Part shown: in pieces, positions 1 through 5,696 of the stretch
How positions within the stretch are numbered: position 1 is the first letter of the stretch
Layout of the letters: each line of letters begins with the position of its first letter
From: Gammaproteobacteria bacterium
Lineage (GTDB): Bacteria; Pseudomonadota; Gammaproteobacteria; Pseudomonadales; Azotimanducaceae
NCBI GenBank assembly: GCA_002726925.1
Contig: PBTJ01000067.1
Location: 2,085-12,080, forward strand
Reading direction: 5' to 3'
DNA length: 9,996 bases
Notes under the pieces: model-generated
Told to the model about the DNA's origin: nothing
Database searches by the model: none
Seen by the model: only the letters and a program-made list of their open reading frames with translations
Program-made: the position numbers and the translations under genes

Positions 1-817
1 CCATGTCTTGCAGACTTTCTTCTGTTGTTTCTTCTGTTGTTTCTGCCGTTGCTTCTTGTGCTCTTTCTTCGGTTGCTTCTTCAGCTATCTCCGCTGCTGC
101 TTCGGGAGTTTCTTCTGCATTTTCTTGTGTCTTTTCTTCTTGCCCAGTCACTTGTAGAGCTACCGGGCCAATGCTTAAGTTATCCTCGCTTGCGGTTTCG
201 CCCCCCAGCGCCTCATCGACAACCGGTTCAGCTAACGAGGCTTCATCAGCGGTAATTTCTGCGACAGTTGAGTCCCGCTCGCCGTTAGGTGCCGTCACCT
301 CATCTGCTCTGGTTTCCTCAGCCACATCGGATTGAGCCCCCATATCAGACGGCTCAACAACACTGCTAACGCTCGCTATTGCTTGCAGGGGGGGTTCTGG
401 CATGGCAGCGTCATCGGTGAAGCCCACGAAGTAAACAAAAATCGCGGACAGCCCCAAGGCGACGAGCGCCCAGCGGCCCATCTTCATGGGCCTCACGTTG
501 ACAGCGTCGACCTTGGCGGCGTCTGTCGATGAATTTAGCGGCGCTACCTCATCTTTGGACATGACATGCTGTGCTCGCCAAGCATCGATCAACGGCTGGG
601 ATGCAATGCCCAGCAGTTTGGCGTAGGAGCGAATGTAACCGTTGACGTAGACAATATCCGGCAGGCTGTCAGCGTCATCGTTTTCAATCGCTTTTATCGC
701 TCCAACCGAAAGGTTTAGGCTGTCGGCGGCCTGCTCCTGAGTGATGCCCAAGGCCTCTCGACCATCAATAAAGACCTGGCCCGCGCCACCATCCATTTTG
801 CTCGACGTCTGGGTCAT
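1..817 (-). CDS. rodZ: RodZ, cytoskeletal membrane protein (partial, C-terminus off the window)
   Basis: RodZ is an inner-membrane protein that ties the MreB actin-like filaments to the envelope and supports rod shape. The frame is open for 272 codons from the ATG at 817 to the window edge, with no stop, so the C-terminus is missing. Residues 14-80 form the cytoplasmic helix-turn-helix domain (ALGITQEQAADSL, then NGYIRSYAKLLGI, which matches the E. coli RGYIRSYARL segment). A basic stretch (VRPMKMGR) precedes one membrane helix at about residues 116-133. The rest is a periplasmic linker rich in Glu, Ala and Thr, ending in TTEE repeats at the window edge. The usual C-terminal beta domain is not in view. 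The ATG shares one base with the rlmN stop (TGATG), which implies translational coupling, and an AGG lies 7 nt upstream. pilF/pilW, which often sits between rlmN and rodZ, is absent. The family call is firm. Confidence 0.9.
   Translation of the reverse strand, partial: MTQTSSKMDGGAGQVFIDGREALGITQEQAADSLNLSVGAIKAIENDDADSLPDIVYVNGYIRSYAKLLGIASQPLIDAWRAQHVMSKDEVAPLNSSTDAAKVDAVNVRPMKMGRWALVALGLSAIFVYFVGFTDDAAMPEPPLQAIASVSSVVEPSDMGAQSDVAEETRADEVTAPNGERDSTVAEITADEASLAEPVVDEALGGETASEDNLSIGPVALQVTGQEEKTQENAEETPEAAAEIAEEATEERAQEATAETTEETTEESLQDM
16..39 (-). repeat. 12-bp tandem repeat in the rodZ linker
   Basis: Two perfect adjacent copies of a 12-base unit (plus strand tttcttctgttg at 16-27 and 28-39) encode Thr-Thr-Glu-Glu twice on the minus strand. 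Degenerate versions of the same Glu/Ala/Thr coding pattern continue to about position 130. The unit is a multiple of three, so copy-number change would lengthen or shorten the periplasmic linker without a frameshift. Confidence 0.75.
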
Positions 818-1926
818 CAGTGAACCTGCATGGCCGGTATTTCTTGGTCTAAGCGATCGCGGTACCGCTGCTGTCTTTTCGTCCGGTCATCAACCATACC
901 CACCAGTTGCCCGCAGGCGGCGTCAATGTCGTCACCCCGCGTGGTGCGGATCATGGTGACGAACCCTGCCCGCATAAGCACGGTTTGGAATGCATAAATA
1001 TCGCTGTCTTCAGGTCGCTCGTATCCTGAGCCGGGAAAAGGATTGAACGGAATAAGATTAATTTTGCAGCGCAGCTTTTGCAGCACTTTTACTAACGCCT
1101 TGGCGTGGTGAAGCTGATCGTTCACACCGCGCATCAATGTGTACTCGATGACGAGTTTGCGCGCAGGTCCTAAGTACTCGACGTAGTCGCGGCAGGCGTC
1201 CAGCAACGTAGCGATAGGATATTTTTTATTGATCGGCACCAGCGTGCTGCGAAGTTCATCAGTCGGTGCGTGCAGTGAGATGGCAAGGGATACATCCGTA
1301 TGCTGCTGCAGTTTCTCGATACCGGGTACAACCCCTGCCGTGCTGATAGTGACACGACGTTTCGACAGTCCGAAGGCATGGTCGTCCATCATGATATTGG
1401 TCGCAGCGAGTACAGCATCGAAGTTCAGCAGTGGCTCGCCCATACCCATCAGCACGACATTAGTGACGGACTCCGATTTTCCTGCAAGATAGGCATTGGC
1501 AATGGCCATCTGGCCAACAATTTCCGCTGCGTTCAGATTGCCATTAAAGCCCTGCTTGCCGGTGGAGCAAAAACTACAGTCGAGCACGCAGCCGACTTGC
1601 GAGGAAACACATAACGTGTTCCGTCCTTTGTCCGGTATCAGTACCGTTTCAACAAGATCACCCTGACCTATGCGAATAAGCCATTTCACTGTGCCGTCCT
1701 TCGACAGATAACGATCATGGACATGGGGCAACTCCCAACTGCAGTGCTCTTGCAGCCACAGGCGCGTTTTCAGCGGCAGATCCGTCATCGCGGCAAAATC
1801 GATCGTGCCTTGGTGATAGGCCCATTTCATGATCTGCCTGCCGCGAAACGCCTGCAAGCCGAGTTCCTGAAACAGCGCCTCCAGCTGACCGCGGTCTAAA
1901 CCGTATAGATTGCGCTTAGTGGCCAA
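817..1926 (-). CDS. rlmN: RlmN, dual-specificity 23S rRNA/tRNA adenine-C2 methyltransferase
   Basis: RlmN is a radical-SAM enzyme that makes 2-methyladenosine at A2503 of 23S rRNA and A37 of some tRNAs. The 369-residue product matches E. coli RlmN (384 aa) over its length. The iron-sulfur motif CxxxCxxC is at C113, C117 and C120 (CVLDCSFC). C106 (TLCVSS) corresponds to E. coli C118, and C338 (DAACGQL) to the methyl-carrying C355. The GMGEPLLN motif is at about 161-168, and SLHAPTDELR and INLIPFNPFPG follow. The start is a TTG at 1926 preceded by the purine-rich AAGAGAAG. The next in-frame ATG, residue 34, would cut into conserved sequence, so TTG is preferred. It follows ndk by 23 nt and shares one base with rodZ, so ndk-rlmN-rodZ is probably one transcript. 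The identification is very secure; the exact start is less so. Confidence 0.97.
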   Translation of the reverse strand: MATKRNLYGLDRGQLEALFQELGLQAFRGRQIMKWAYHQGTIDFAAMTDLPLKTRLWLQEHCSWELPHVHDRYLSKDGTVKWLIRIGQGDLVETVLIPDKGRNTLCVSSQVGCVLDCSFCSTGKQGFNGNLNAAEIVGQMAIANAYLAGKSESVTNVVLMGMGEPLLNFDAVLAATNIMMDDHAFGLSKRRVTISTAGVVPGIEKLQQHTDVSLAISLHAPTDELRSTLVPINKKYPIATLLDACRDYVEYLGPARKLVIEYTLMRGVNDQLHHAKALVKVLQKLRCKINLIPFNPFPGSGYERPEDSDIYAFQTVLMRAGFVTMIRTTRGDDIDAACGQLVGMVDDRTKRQQRYRDRLDQEIPAMQVH

Positions 1927-1949
1927 GGATCTTCTCTTTCGTGCGCTAC

Positions 1950-2378
1950 TTAGCTGCGAGAGATGATTTCGGCATCGGCGAAAAAGAACGCGATCTCACG
2001 CGCTGCCGATTCCGGGCTGTCTGATCCGTGTACGGCGTTGGCATCTATGGATTCAGCAAAGTCCGCCCGAATCGTGCCCGGATCAGCTTCCTTGGGGTTG
2101 GTCGCACCCATCAGACGACGATTCGTAGCTATTGCGTCTTCGCCTTCCAACACCTGCACCATAACCGGACCAGAGCGCATGTAGGCACACAGGTCTGCGT
2201 AAAACGGCTTGCCATCGTGCTCGGCGTAAAATCCACCGGCCTGCTCTTCGCTGAGATGAAGCATTTTCGATGCGACGATCCGTAAGCCACCTTTCTCGAA
2301 ACGCGAGTAGATCTCGCCGATCAAGTTGCGGGCTACCGCATCTGGCTTAACTATTGAAAAAGTACGCTCCATTCCCAT
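1950..2378 (-). CDS. ndk: Nucleoside diphosphate kinase
   Basis: Ndk moves the gamma-phosphate from ATP to other nucleoside diphosphates through a phosphohistidine and so balances NTP and dNTP pools in the cytoplasm. The open frame extends upstream to 2453, but conserved sequence begins at [12 protein letters not shown]. Three in-frame ATGs lie close together (2384, 2378, 2372). The one at 2378 has a GGAG exactly 6 nt upstream and gives a 142-residue protein, close to the E. coli 143. With this start the active-site histidine is H117 in NAVHGSDS and the nucleotide-binding lysine is K11, both with the same numbers as in E. coli. The C-terminus ([11 protein letters not shown]) also matches the family. 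It heads the ndk-rlmN-rodZ group and has a promoter candidate about 230 bp upstream. Nothing is degraded. The function is very secure; the choice between the first two ATGs rests on the ribosome-binding-site spacing. Confidence 0.97.
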   Translation of the reverse strand: MGMERTFSIVKPDAVARNLIGEIYSRFEKGGLRIVASKMLHLSEEQAGGFYAEHDGKPFYADLCAYMRSGPVMVQVLEGEDAIATNRRLMGATNPKEADPGTIRADFAESIDANAVHGSDSPESAAREIAFFFADAEIISRS

Positions 2379-2575
2379 GGCCATCTCCGTATGAGTATCT
2401 GATACCGACATGTCGTCCACGCCTTTCACCGCGCGCATTTCGGGCACAACCAAGATGCGGCAGTCGCATTAAACGCCGATGACCATCATAGGTTCGTCTC
2501 GACGAGAATCGGCACAGCTAACTGGCGCTCATGCTTTCTTGGAAGACACGCTATGTATCTAATTTTAATAAGAAA
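2379..2575 (-). other. ndk 5' leader region, no gene recognised
   Basis: This is the non-coding stretch between the ndk start and the terminator hairpin. It contains an AT-rich patch at about 2555-2575 and two tiny minus-strand frames (ATGAGCGCCAGTTAG and an ATGATG frame of six codons) with no sign of selection. An in-frame extension of ndk back to 2453 is open, but it lies upstream of conserved Ndk sequence. I see no tRNA or recognisable riboswitch. Confidence 0.4.
2385..2388 (-). promoter_or_regulatory. Ribosome binding site that sets the ndk start
   Basis: GGAG on the minus strand lies 6 nt before the ATG at 2378. It touches the upstream ATG at 2384 with no spacer, so it favours the middle of the three neighbouring ATGs. 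Confidence 0.6.
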
Positions 2576-2597
2576 CTCGACCTCTAAGAGCGTCGAG
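2561..2597 (-). terminator. Probable rho-independent terminator after the cysteine desulfurase
   Basis: Read on the minus strand, CTCGAC and GTCGAG (2597-2592 and 2581-2576) form a perfect 6-bp outer stem. Three more pairs (CTC/GAG) close inside it after a one-base bulge, around a TTA loop. The stem is followed directly by TTTCTTATT, a mostly T tract. It lies 24 bases after the desulfurase stop codon, the expected place for its terminator. The broken T tract and the bulge make it moderate in strength. The same hairpin would also fall at the very 5' end of a transcript from the ndk promoter candidate. Confidence 0.5.
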
Positions 2598-2598
2598 G

Positions 2599-2632
2599 GC
2601 GCGTATTATACGCGCGCGGACTATTGACGCAA
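2599..2632 (-). promoter_or_regulatory. Sigma-70-type promoter candidate for ndk-rlmN-rodZ
   Basis: On the minus strand a perfect -10 box TATAAT (2610-2605) sits 16 bp after a -35 match TTGCGT (2632-2627). The bases just after the -10 are ACGCGCC, a GC-rich discriminator of the kind found at stringently controlled promoters. The -10 lies in the centre of the inverted repeat GCGCGTA-TTA-TACGCGC (2599-2615). The -35 overlaps the last codons of the desulfurase gene. Transcription would begin near 2598, leaving an untranslated leader of about 220 nt before ndk. Confidence 0.55.
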
Positions 2633-3772
2633 TCGACCCAGCACCGCGGCTAAGTAGGTGGCTGCCTGATCAATGTCAGTGGTCCGTGTGTAGCGCCCGA
2701 AACTGAATCGCAACGAGGCATCGGCAAGCGCTCGAGACAGCCCGATTCCGGTCAACACGTGGGATGGTTCAACACTTGCCGAGTTGCAGGCAGAGCCGGT
2801 AGAAATCGCCAGCTCATTCAACGCCAGCAGCAGTGTCTCCCCATCAACTCCGCCAAACGCAACGTTGACGATTTGTGGGATACAAACCGAAGGGTCTGAA
2901 TTCAAATGAACACTGGGCATTTGCTGCAGGTGACTGACAAAGCGATCCCGCAGCGCGCCAATGCGCTGGGTCTGCTCGGCCATCTCATCGTGCATCAGCT
3001 GCGCCGCCGCTGCCAATCCCACAATCTGGTGGGTTGGCAGCGTGCCAGAGCGCATTCCCATTTCGTGCCCGCCACCGTGTACTTGGGCGTCCAATTTCAA
3101 TCCGTCTTGGCGCCGCACGTAAAGCGCACCAATGCCCTTTGGGCCATAAATTTTATGAGCCGAGAGCGACAGCAAATCCACCCCAAGAGCCTGCACATCG
3201 ACGGGTATTTTGCCAAAACTCTGCGCGGCGTCCGTATGACTGATTACCCCCCTCTCCCGGCACAGCTTGGCGATGCCCGCAATATCGCTGATGCTGCCCA
3301 GCTCGTTATTCACCTGCATCACCGTTACCAGCAGGGTGTCATCACGCAGCGCCGCCTGCACTTGAGCCGGCGTTATCGCGCCAGTAGCACTAGCCTGCAG
3401 ATAGGAAACAGAGAACCCTTGATCCTCCATCCATGCGCAGGTGTCCAAGATCGCCTTGTGCTCTATCGCGCTGGTGACGATATGTTTGCGCCCAGTGCGC
3501 AAACCGCGGGACATCAGGCCCTTGATCGCTAAATTGTCGGACTCAGTCGCGCCTGAAGTCCAAATGATTTCCCGCGGATTCGCATTGAGAATCTGTGCCA
3601 CTGCAGCACGGGCGGATTCAACCGCCTCGTCAGCCTGCCAGCCGTAGACATGCCCGCGGGACGCAGGGTTGGCGAAGTTTCCACCCAGACACAGGTGCTG
3701 ATGCATCGCATCTGCAACGACCGGGTCGGTTGGCGTTGACGCCGCATAGTCGAGATAAATTGGGCTGCTCAT
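2621..3772 (-). CDS. IscS/NifS-like cysteine desulfurase (short form)
   Basis: This PLP-dependent enzyme takes sulfur from cysteine, gives alanine, and holds the sulfur as a persulfide for iron-sulfur clusters, thiolated tRNA or cofactors. The 383 residues align with E. coli IscS with a one-residue offset: H105, D181, Q184 and the PLP lysine K207 (SLSAHKIYGPKG), and the sulfur-carrying C329 in GSACNSASVEPSHVL. This is a group I active-site loop. After C329 only 54 residues remain, against 76 in E. coli IscS, so the C-terminal segment that docks IscU is missing. iscR, iscU, iscA, hscBA and fdx are absent from both sides. The ATG at 3772 has no clear ribosome binding site, but the protein begins as expected (IYLDYAAST). 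The family is certain. Whether it should be called iscS is not, so no symbol is given; a tRNA-thiolation or other sulfur-relay role is possible. Confidence 0.93.
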   Translation of the reverse strand: MSSPIYLDYAASTPTDPVVADAMHQHLCLGGNFANPASRGHVYGWQADEAVESARAAVAQILNANPREIIWTSGATESDNLAIKGLMSRGLRTGRKHIVTSAIEHKAILDTCAWMEDQGFSVSYLQASATGAITPAQVQAALRDDTLLVTVMQVNNELGSISDIAGIAKLCRERGVISHTDAAQSFGKIPVDVQALGVDLLSLSAHKIYGPKGIGALYVRRQDGLKLDAQVHGGGHEMGMRSGTLPTHQIVGLAAAAQLMHDEMAEQTQRIGALRDRFVSHLQQMPSVHLNSDPSVCIPQIVNVAFGGVDGETLLLALNELAISTGSACNSASVEPSHVLTGIGLSRALADASLRFSFGRYTRTTDIDQAATYLAAVLGRLRQ

Positions 3773-3952
3773 GCGAGGTGGCTCGGTTGCGTTTTTTGAT
3801 TCGGTTAGAGGCTAGCGAGGCCCCAACGATGAAGGCTTCGTGGCCCAGCGAGAAATGATCAGTTCAACGAAACTTTACCGGACTGTGGGCGTTACGCCCG
3901 GTTACCGGCCTTTCGATTCAAGGAGCTCAACCAATAGCTGCGTTAACCAACG
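3773..3952. other. parA-desulfurase intergenic region with clustered inverted repeats
   Basis: This non-coding gap holds GGGCG-TTA-CGCCC at 3887-3899, an overlapping CCGG-TTA-CCGG at 3898-3908, and GCGTT-AACC-AACGC at 3940-3953, which reaches the first base of the parA stop. None is followed by a T tract on the minus strand, so they are not standard terminators. A T6 run at 3801-3806 is on the wrong strand for these genes. No convincing promoter for the desulfurase was found. Confidence 0.5.
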
Positions 3953-4693
3953 CTACGACTGGCGACTGAAGGCCAGTCGCACGACCCCACCAAGACCGGC
4001 TCTCATTGGTCCTCGCGACTCACGCGACGCACTGAGGCTAACGTTATCGGCAGGACAAGCCCAAGCCACTAAGCGCTCCCAAGCTTCGAGATCTTTTTGT
4101 ACCTGCCAGCTAGGCATTTCAGTCAGGCCTAGACCGGTTTCTGCGCTGCGACTGTAGTTGACTGAGTCACGCAGCGTGGCGACCACAGGGATGTCAAAGT
4201 TGTTGAGAAAATTTTTGAGCCGCTTGCTACCTCGTGTATTAGGTTTGACTCTATTGGCAACGATGCCGATGCGTTTTGCCTTCGTTCCGCTTCTCTCGCC
4301 GAGCAACAAATCGGCAATACAGTGTGTAGCCGCATGAATATCGATATCAGAAGACATCACGGGCATCAATATGGCGTCCGCATTACGCGTTGCTGCTTCG
4401 AGGCCGCGGCGATCAAGTCCTGCGGGGCTATCAATGATCAGCGCCGTACAGTCATTAGGTGGAGACAACTGAAAGCTTCGGGTTGCAGCGCCGTTGCTCC
4501 GAAACCCTTCGATTCCAGTGATGACCGGCCGGTCTGTAGGACGTTGTCCCAGCCAACGAGTCGATGAGCCTTGAGGATCTAAATCGAGCAATGCTGGCGT
4601 ACCACCTTCAGCCGCAAGCGTTGCGGCGAGGTTAATGGCAATCGTGGTTTTTCCTGAACCACCCTTGCTGTTGACGATCACGATTTTTTTCAT
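3953..4693 (-). CDS. Orphan ParA/MinD-family ATPase
   Basis: ParA-type ATPases bind ATP as sandwich dimers and position DNA, protein complexes or organelles on the nucleoid or membrane. From the ATG at 4693 the protein has 246 residues. The deviant Walker A KGGSGKTT is at 10-17 with signature lysine K10 and catalytic K15. Walker A' is LLDLDPQGSS (35-44) and Walker B ALIIDSPAG (84-92). An upstream ATG at 4747 is open, but AAGGTG 11 nt before 4693 and the start at the first beta strand (MKKIVIVNSK) favour 4693. There is no N-terminal DNA-binding domain, unlike plasmid P1-type ParA. The last 35 or so residues form an Arg/Ser-rich tail beyond the usual fold. No ParB, parS-like site or known cargo gene is near. 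It lies between trmJ and the desulfurase, 99 nt after trmJ. The cargo is unknown; a chromosomal segregation ParA is unlikely without ParB. Confidence 0.9.
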   Translation of the reverse strand: MKKIVIVNSKGGSGKTTIAINLAATLAAEGGTPALLDLDPQGSSTRWLGQRPTDRPVITGIEGFRSNGAATRSFQLSPPNDCTALIIDSPAGLDRRGLEAATRNADAILMPVMSSDIDIHAATHCIADLLLGERSGTKAKRIGIVANRVKPNTRGSKRLKNFLNNFDIPVVATLRDSVNYSRSAETGLGLTEMPSWQVQKDLEAWERLVAWACPADNVSLSASRESRGPMRAGLGGVVRLAFSRQS

Positions 4694-4704
4694 AGTCGCA
4701 AGTT

Positions 4705-4710
4705 CACCTT
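4705..4710 (-). promoter_or_regulatory. Ribosome binding site for the parA-like gene
   Basis: AAGGTG on the minus strand lies 11 nt before the ATG at 4693 and supports that start over the one at 4747. Confidence 0.5.
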
Positions 4711-4792
4711 GGCAGGCTCGAAAATGCAAGTCCTTCGCGTCCATCAACTCAGCAAAAAAAACCGAATAAAATTCACAAGACTGCCCCCGACC

Positions 4793-5560
4793 CTACTTGC
4801 CTTCTATCGCCCGTAGCAAACCGCGCAGGATTTGCACCTCAGTCTCATCCAGTTGCTGTCGCATGAACAGGCGCCTTAACCGAGTCAAGGTGTTACCGGG
4901 CTTGTCTGCATCTACGAACCCGGTCTTAACCGCCAATGCTTCGACATGTTCAAGCAGCCCGTCGAGTTGCTGACCTGTCGCAGGATCTTTATCCCAGATT
5001 CGACTGCCTCTTCCTGGCAGCGCTGAATCCGCTTGCCTGTTATCGCCAGAAATCTGAATTTCCGCTTTTTCAAGGTACTGAAAAATCTCGTAGCAAATGA
5101 CTTGCACTGCCATGGCCAAGTTTAGAGATCCATAAACCTTGGAGGAGGGAATTTGCAGATGGGTATGACAGCGCTGCAGTTCTTCGTTGGTTAGGCCGCT
5201 GTCTTCGCGACCAAACAGTATCGCGATTTCCGCGTCCGGTGCTTGCTCGGCCAGCACCGGACCCAGATCTCTAGCGAGCACGGCAGGCCAAGGTATCGCC
5301 CGCGCTCGGGTACTTGTGCCCACTACGTAATGGCAGCCGGCAACAGCGGTCGAAACGTCTGGTACTAATTGAGCGCTATCGAGTACATCCATCGCCCCGG
5401 CGGCACGCCAATCGGCTTGCGGATCAGGAAAACGTGCTGGATTCACCAACACCAATCGCTGCAATCCCATGGTCTTCATTGCCCGAGCCGCACCACCGAT
5501 GTTGCCTGGGTGACTTGGCTCGACCAGCACGATGCGCAGGCGTTGAAAAAGACTGTTCAA
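4793..5560 (-). CDS. trmJ: TrmJ, tRNA (cytidine/uridine-32-2'-O)-methyltransferase
   Basis: TrmJ is a SPOUT-family methyltransferase that 2'-O-methylates position 32 of several tRNAs using SAM, and it works as a knotted dimer. The three SPOUT motifs are clear: EPSHPGNIGGAARAMKTMG near residues 14-32 with R26 matching E. coli R23, ILFGREDSGLTNEEL at about 114-128, and SLNLAMAVQV at 145-154, which forms the knot and SAM site. The frame is open back to 5716, but those residues do not resemble TrmJ and overlap the divergent suhB start. A TTG at 5560 lies 10 nt after GAGGA (5575-5571) and gives 255 residues, near the E. coli 246. A GTG at 5569 sits too close to that site. The C-terminal helical region (residues about 200-255, ending LLRAIEGK) is typical. 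In Pseudomonas, cysE-iscR follows here; in this window the ParA gene does. The function is secure; the start is moderate. Confidence 0.93.
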   Translation of the reverse strand: MNSLFQRLRIVLVEPSHPGNIGGAARAMKTMGLQRLVLVNPARFPDPQADWRAAGAMDVLDSAQLVPDVSTAVAGCHYVVGTSTRARAIPWPAVLARDLGPVLAEQAPDAEIAILFGREDSGLTNEELQRCHTHLQIPSSKVYGSLNLAMAVQVICYEIFQYLEKAEIQISGDNRQADSALPGRGSRIWDKDPATGQQLDGLLEHVEALAVKTGFVDADKPGNTLTRLRRLFMRQQLDETEVQILRGLLRAIEGK

Positions 5561-5570
5561 TTCACTCACT

Positions 5571-5575
5571 TCCTC
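5571..5575 (-). promoter_or_regulatory. Ribosome binding site supporting the trmJ TTG start
   Basis: GAGGA on the minus strand lies 10 nt before the TTG at 5560 and only 1-2 nt before an in-frame GTG at 5569. It therefore favours the TTG. Confidence 0.4.
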
Positions 5576-5683
5576 ACGGTATTTATCGACAGATTGCGGT
5601 TTGTTTAGTCTTGCGCGCCCTCGGAGTTCGCTCACCGCTTGGCTTGACGCGCAAGTGCCTTTAGCATGCGTTGCCTTTTCGAC

Positions 5684-5687
5684 AGGA
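5684..5687 (+). promoter_or_regulatory. Ribosome binding site for suhB
   Basis: AGGA lies 9 nt before the ATG at 5697. It supports this start over the open frame that begins at 5601 and over the ATG at 5706. Confidence 0.55.
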
Positions 5688-5696
5688 CACACCCCT

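Larger units (their letters stand above)
5561..5696. other. Divergent trmJ/suhB intergenic region
   Basis: Both promoters must lie in or near this 136-bp gap. On the plus strand TTGACG (5644-5649) is a good -35, but the sequence 17 bp on (TGCGTT) is a poor -10. On the minus strand AT-rich steps such as GATAAATA are possible -10 elements without a convincing -35. I do not assign either promoter. Confidence 0.4.

Noticed and set aside
1950..2453. A longer Ndk starting at 2453
   Set aside because: The 25 extra residues are outside the family, and a ribosome binding site plus family length point to 2378.
2906..3532. A 208-codon plus-strand open frame opposite the cysteine desulfurase
   Set aside because: It lies wholly antisense to a gene with intact catalytic motifs, and its translation shows no recognisable domain. 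It is a long shadow frame of GC-rich coding DNA.
3774..3806. CGAG-GTGG-CTCG followed by T6 as a plus-strand terminator
   Set aside because: The stem is 4 bp, the T run is 6 bases away, and no plus-strand gene ends nearby.
3953..4747. The ParA gene as part of a plasmid or phage partition module
   Set aside because: There is no ParB, integrase, replication gene, attachment repeat or insertion sequence around it, and the flanks are core chromosomal genes.
4751..4776. A/T run between trmJ and parA (T8 on the minus strand) as a terminator for trmJ
   Set aside because: The only stem before the T run is a 4-bp AT-rich one (GAAT/ATTC), too weak to call.
5644..5672. TTGACG plus a -10 as the suhB promoter
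   Set aside because: The -35 is good, but the hexamer at 17 bp spacing (TGCGTT) matches the -10 consensus poorly, so the call is not supported.
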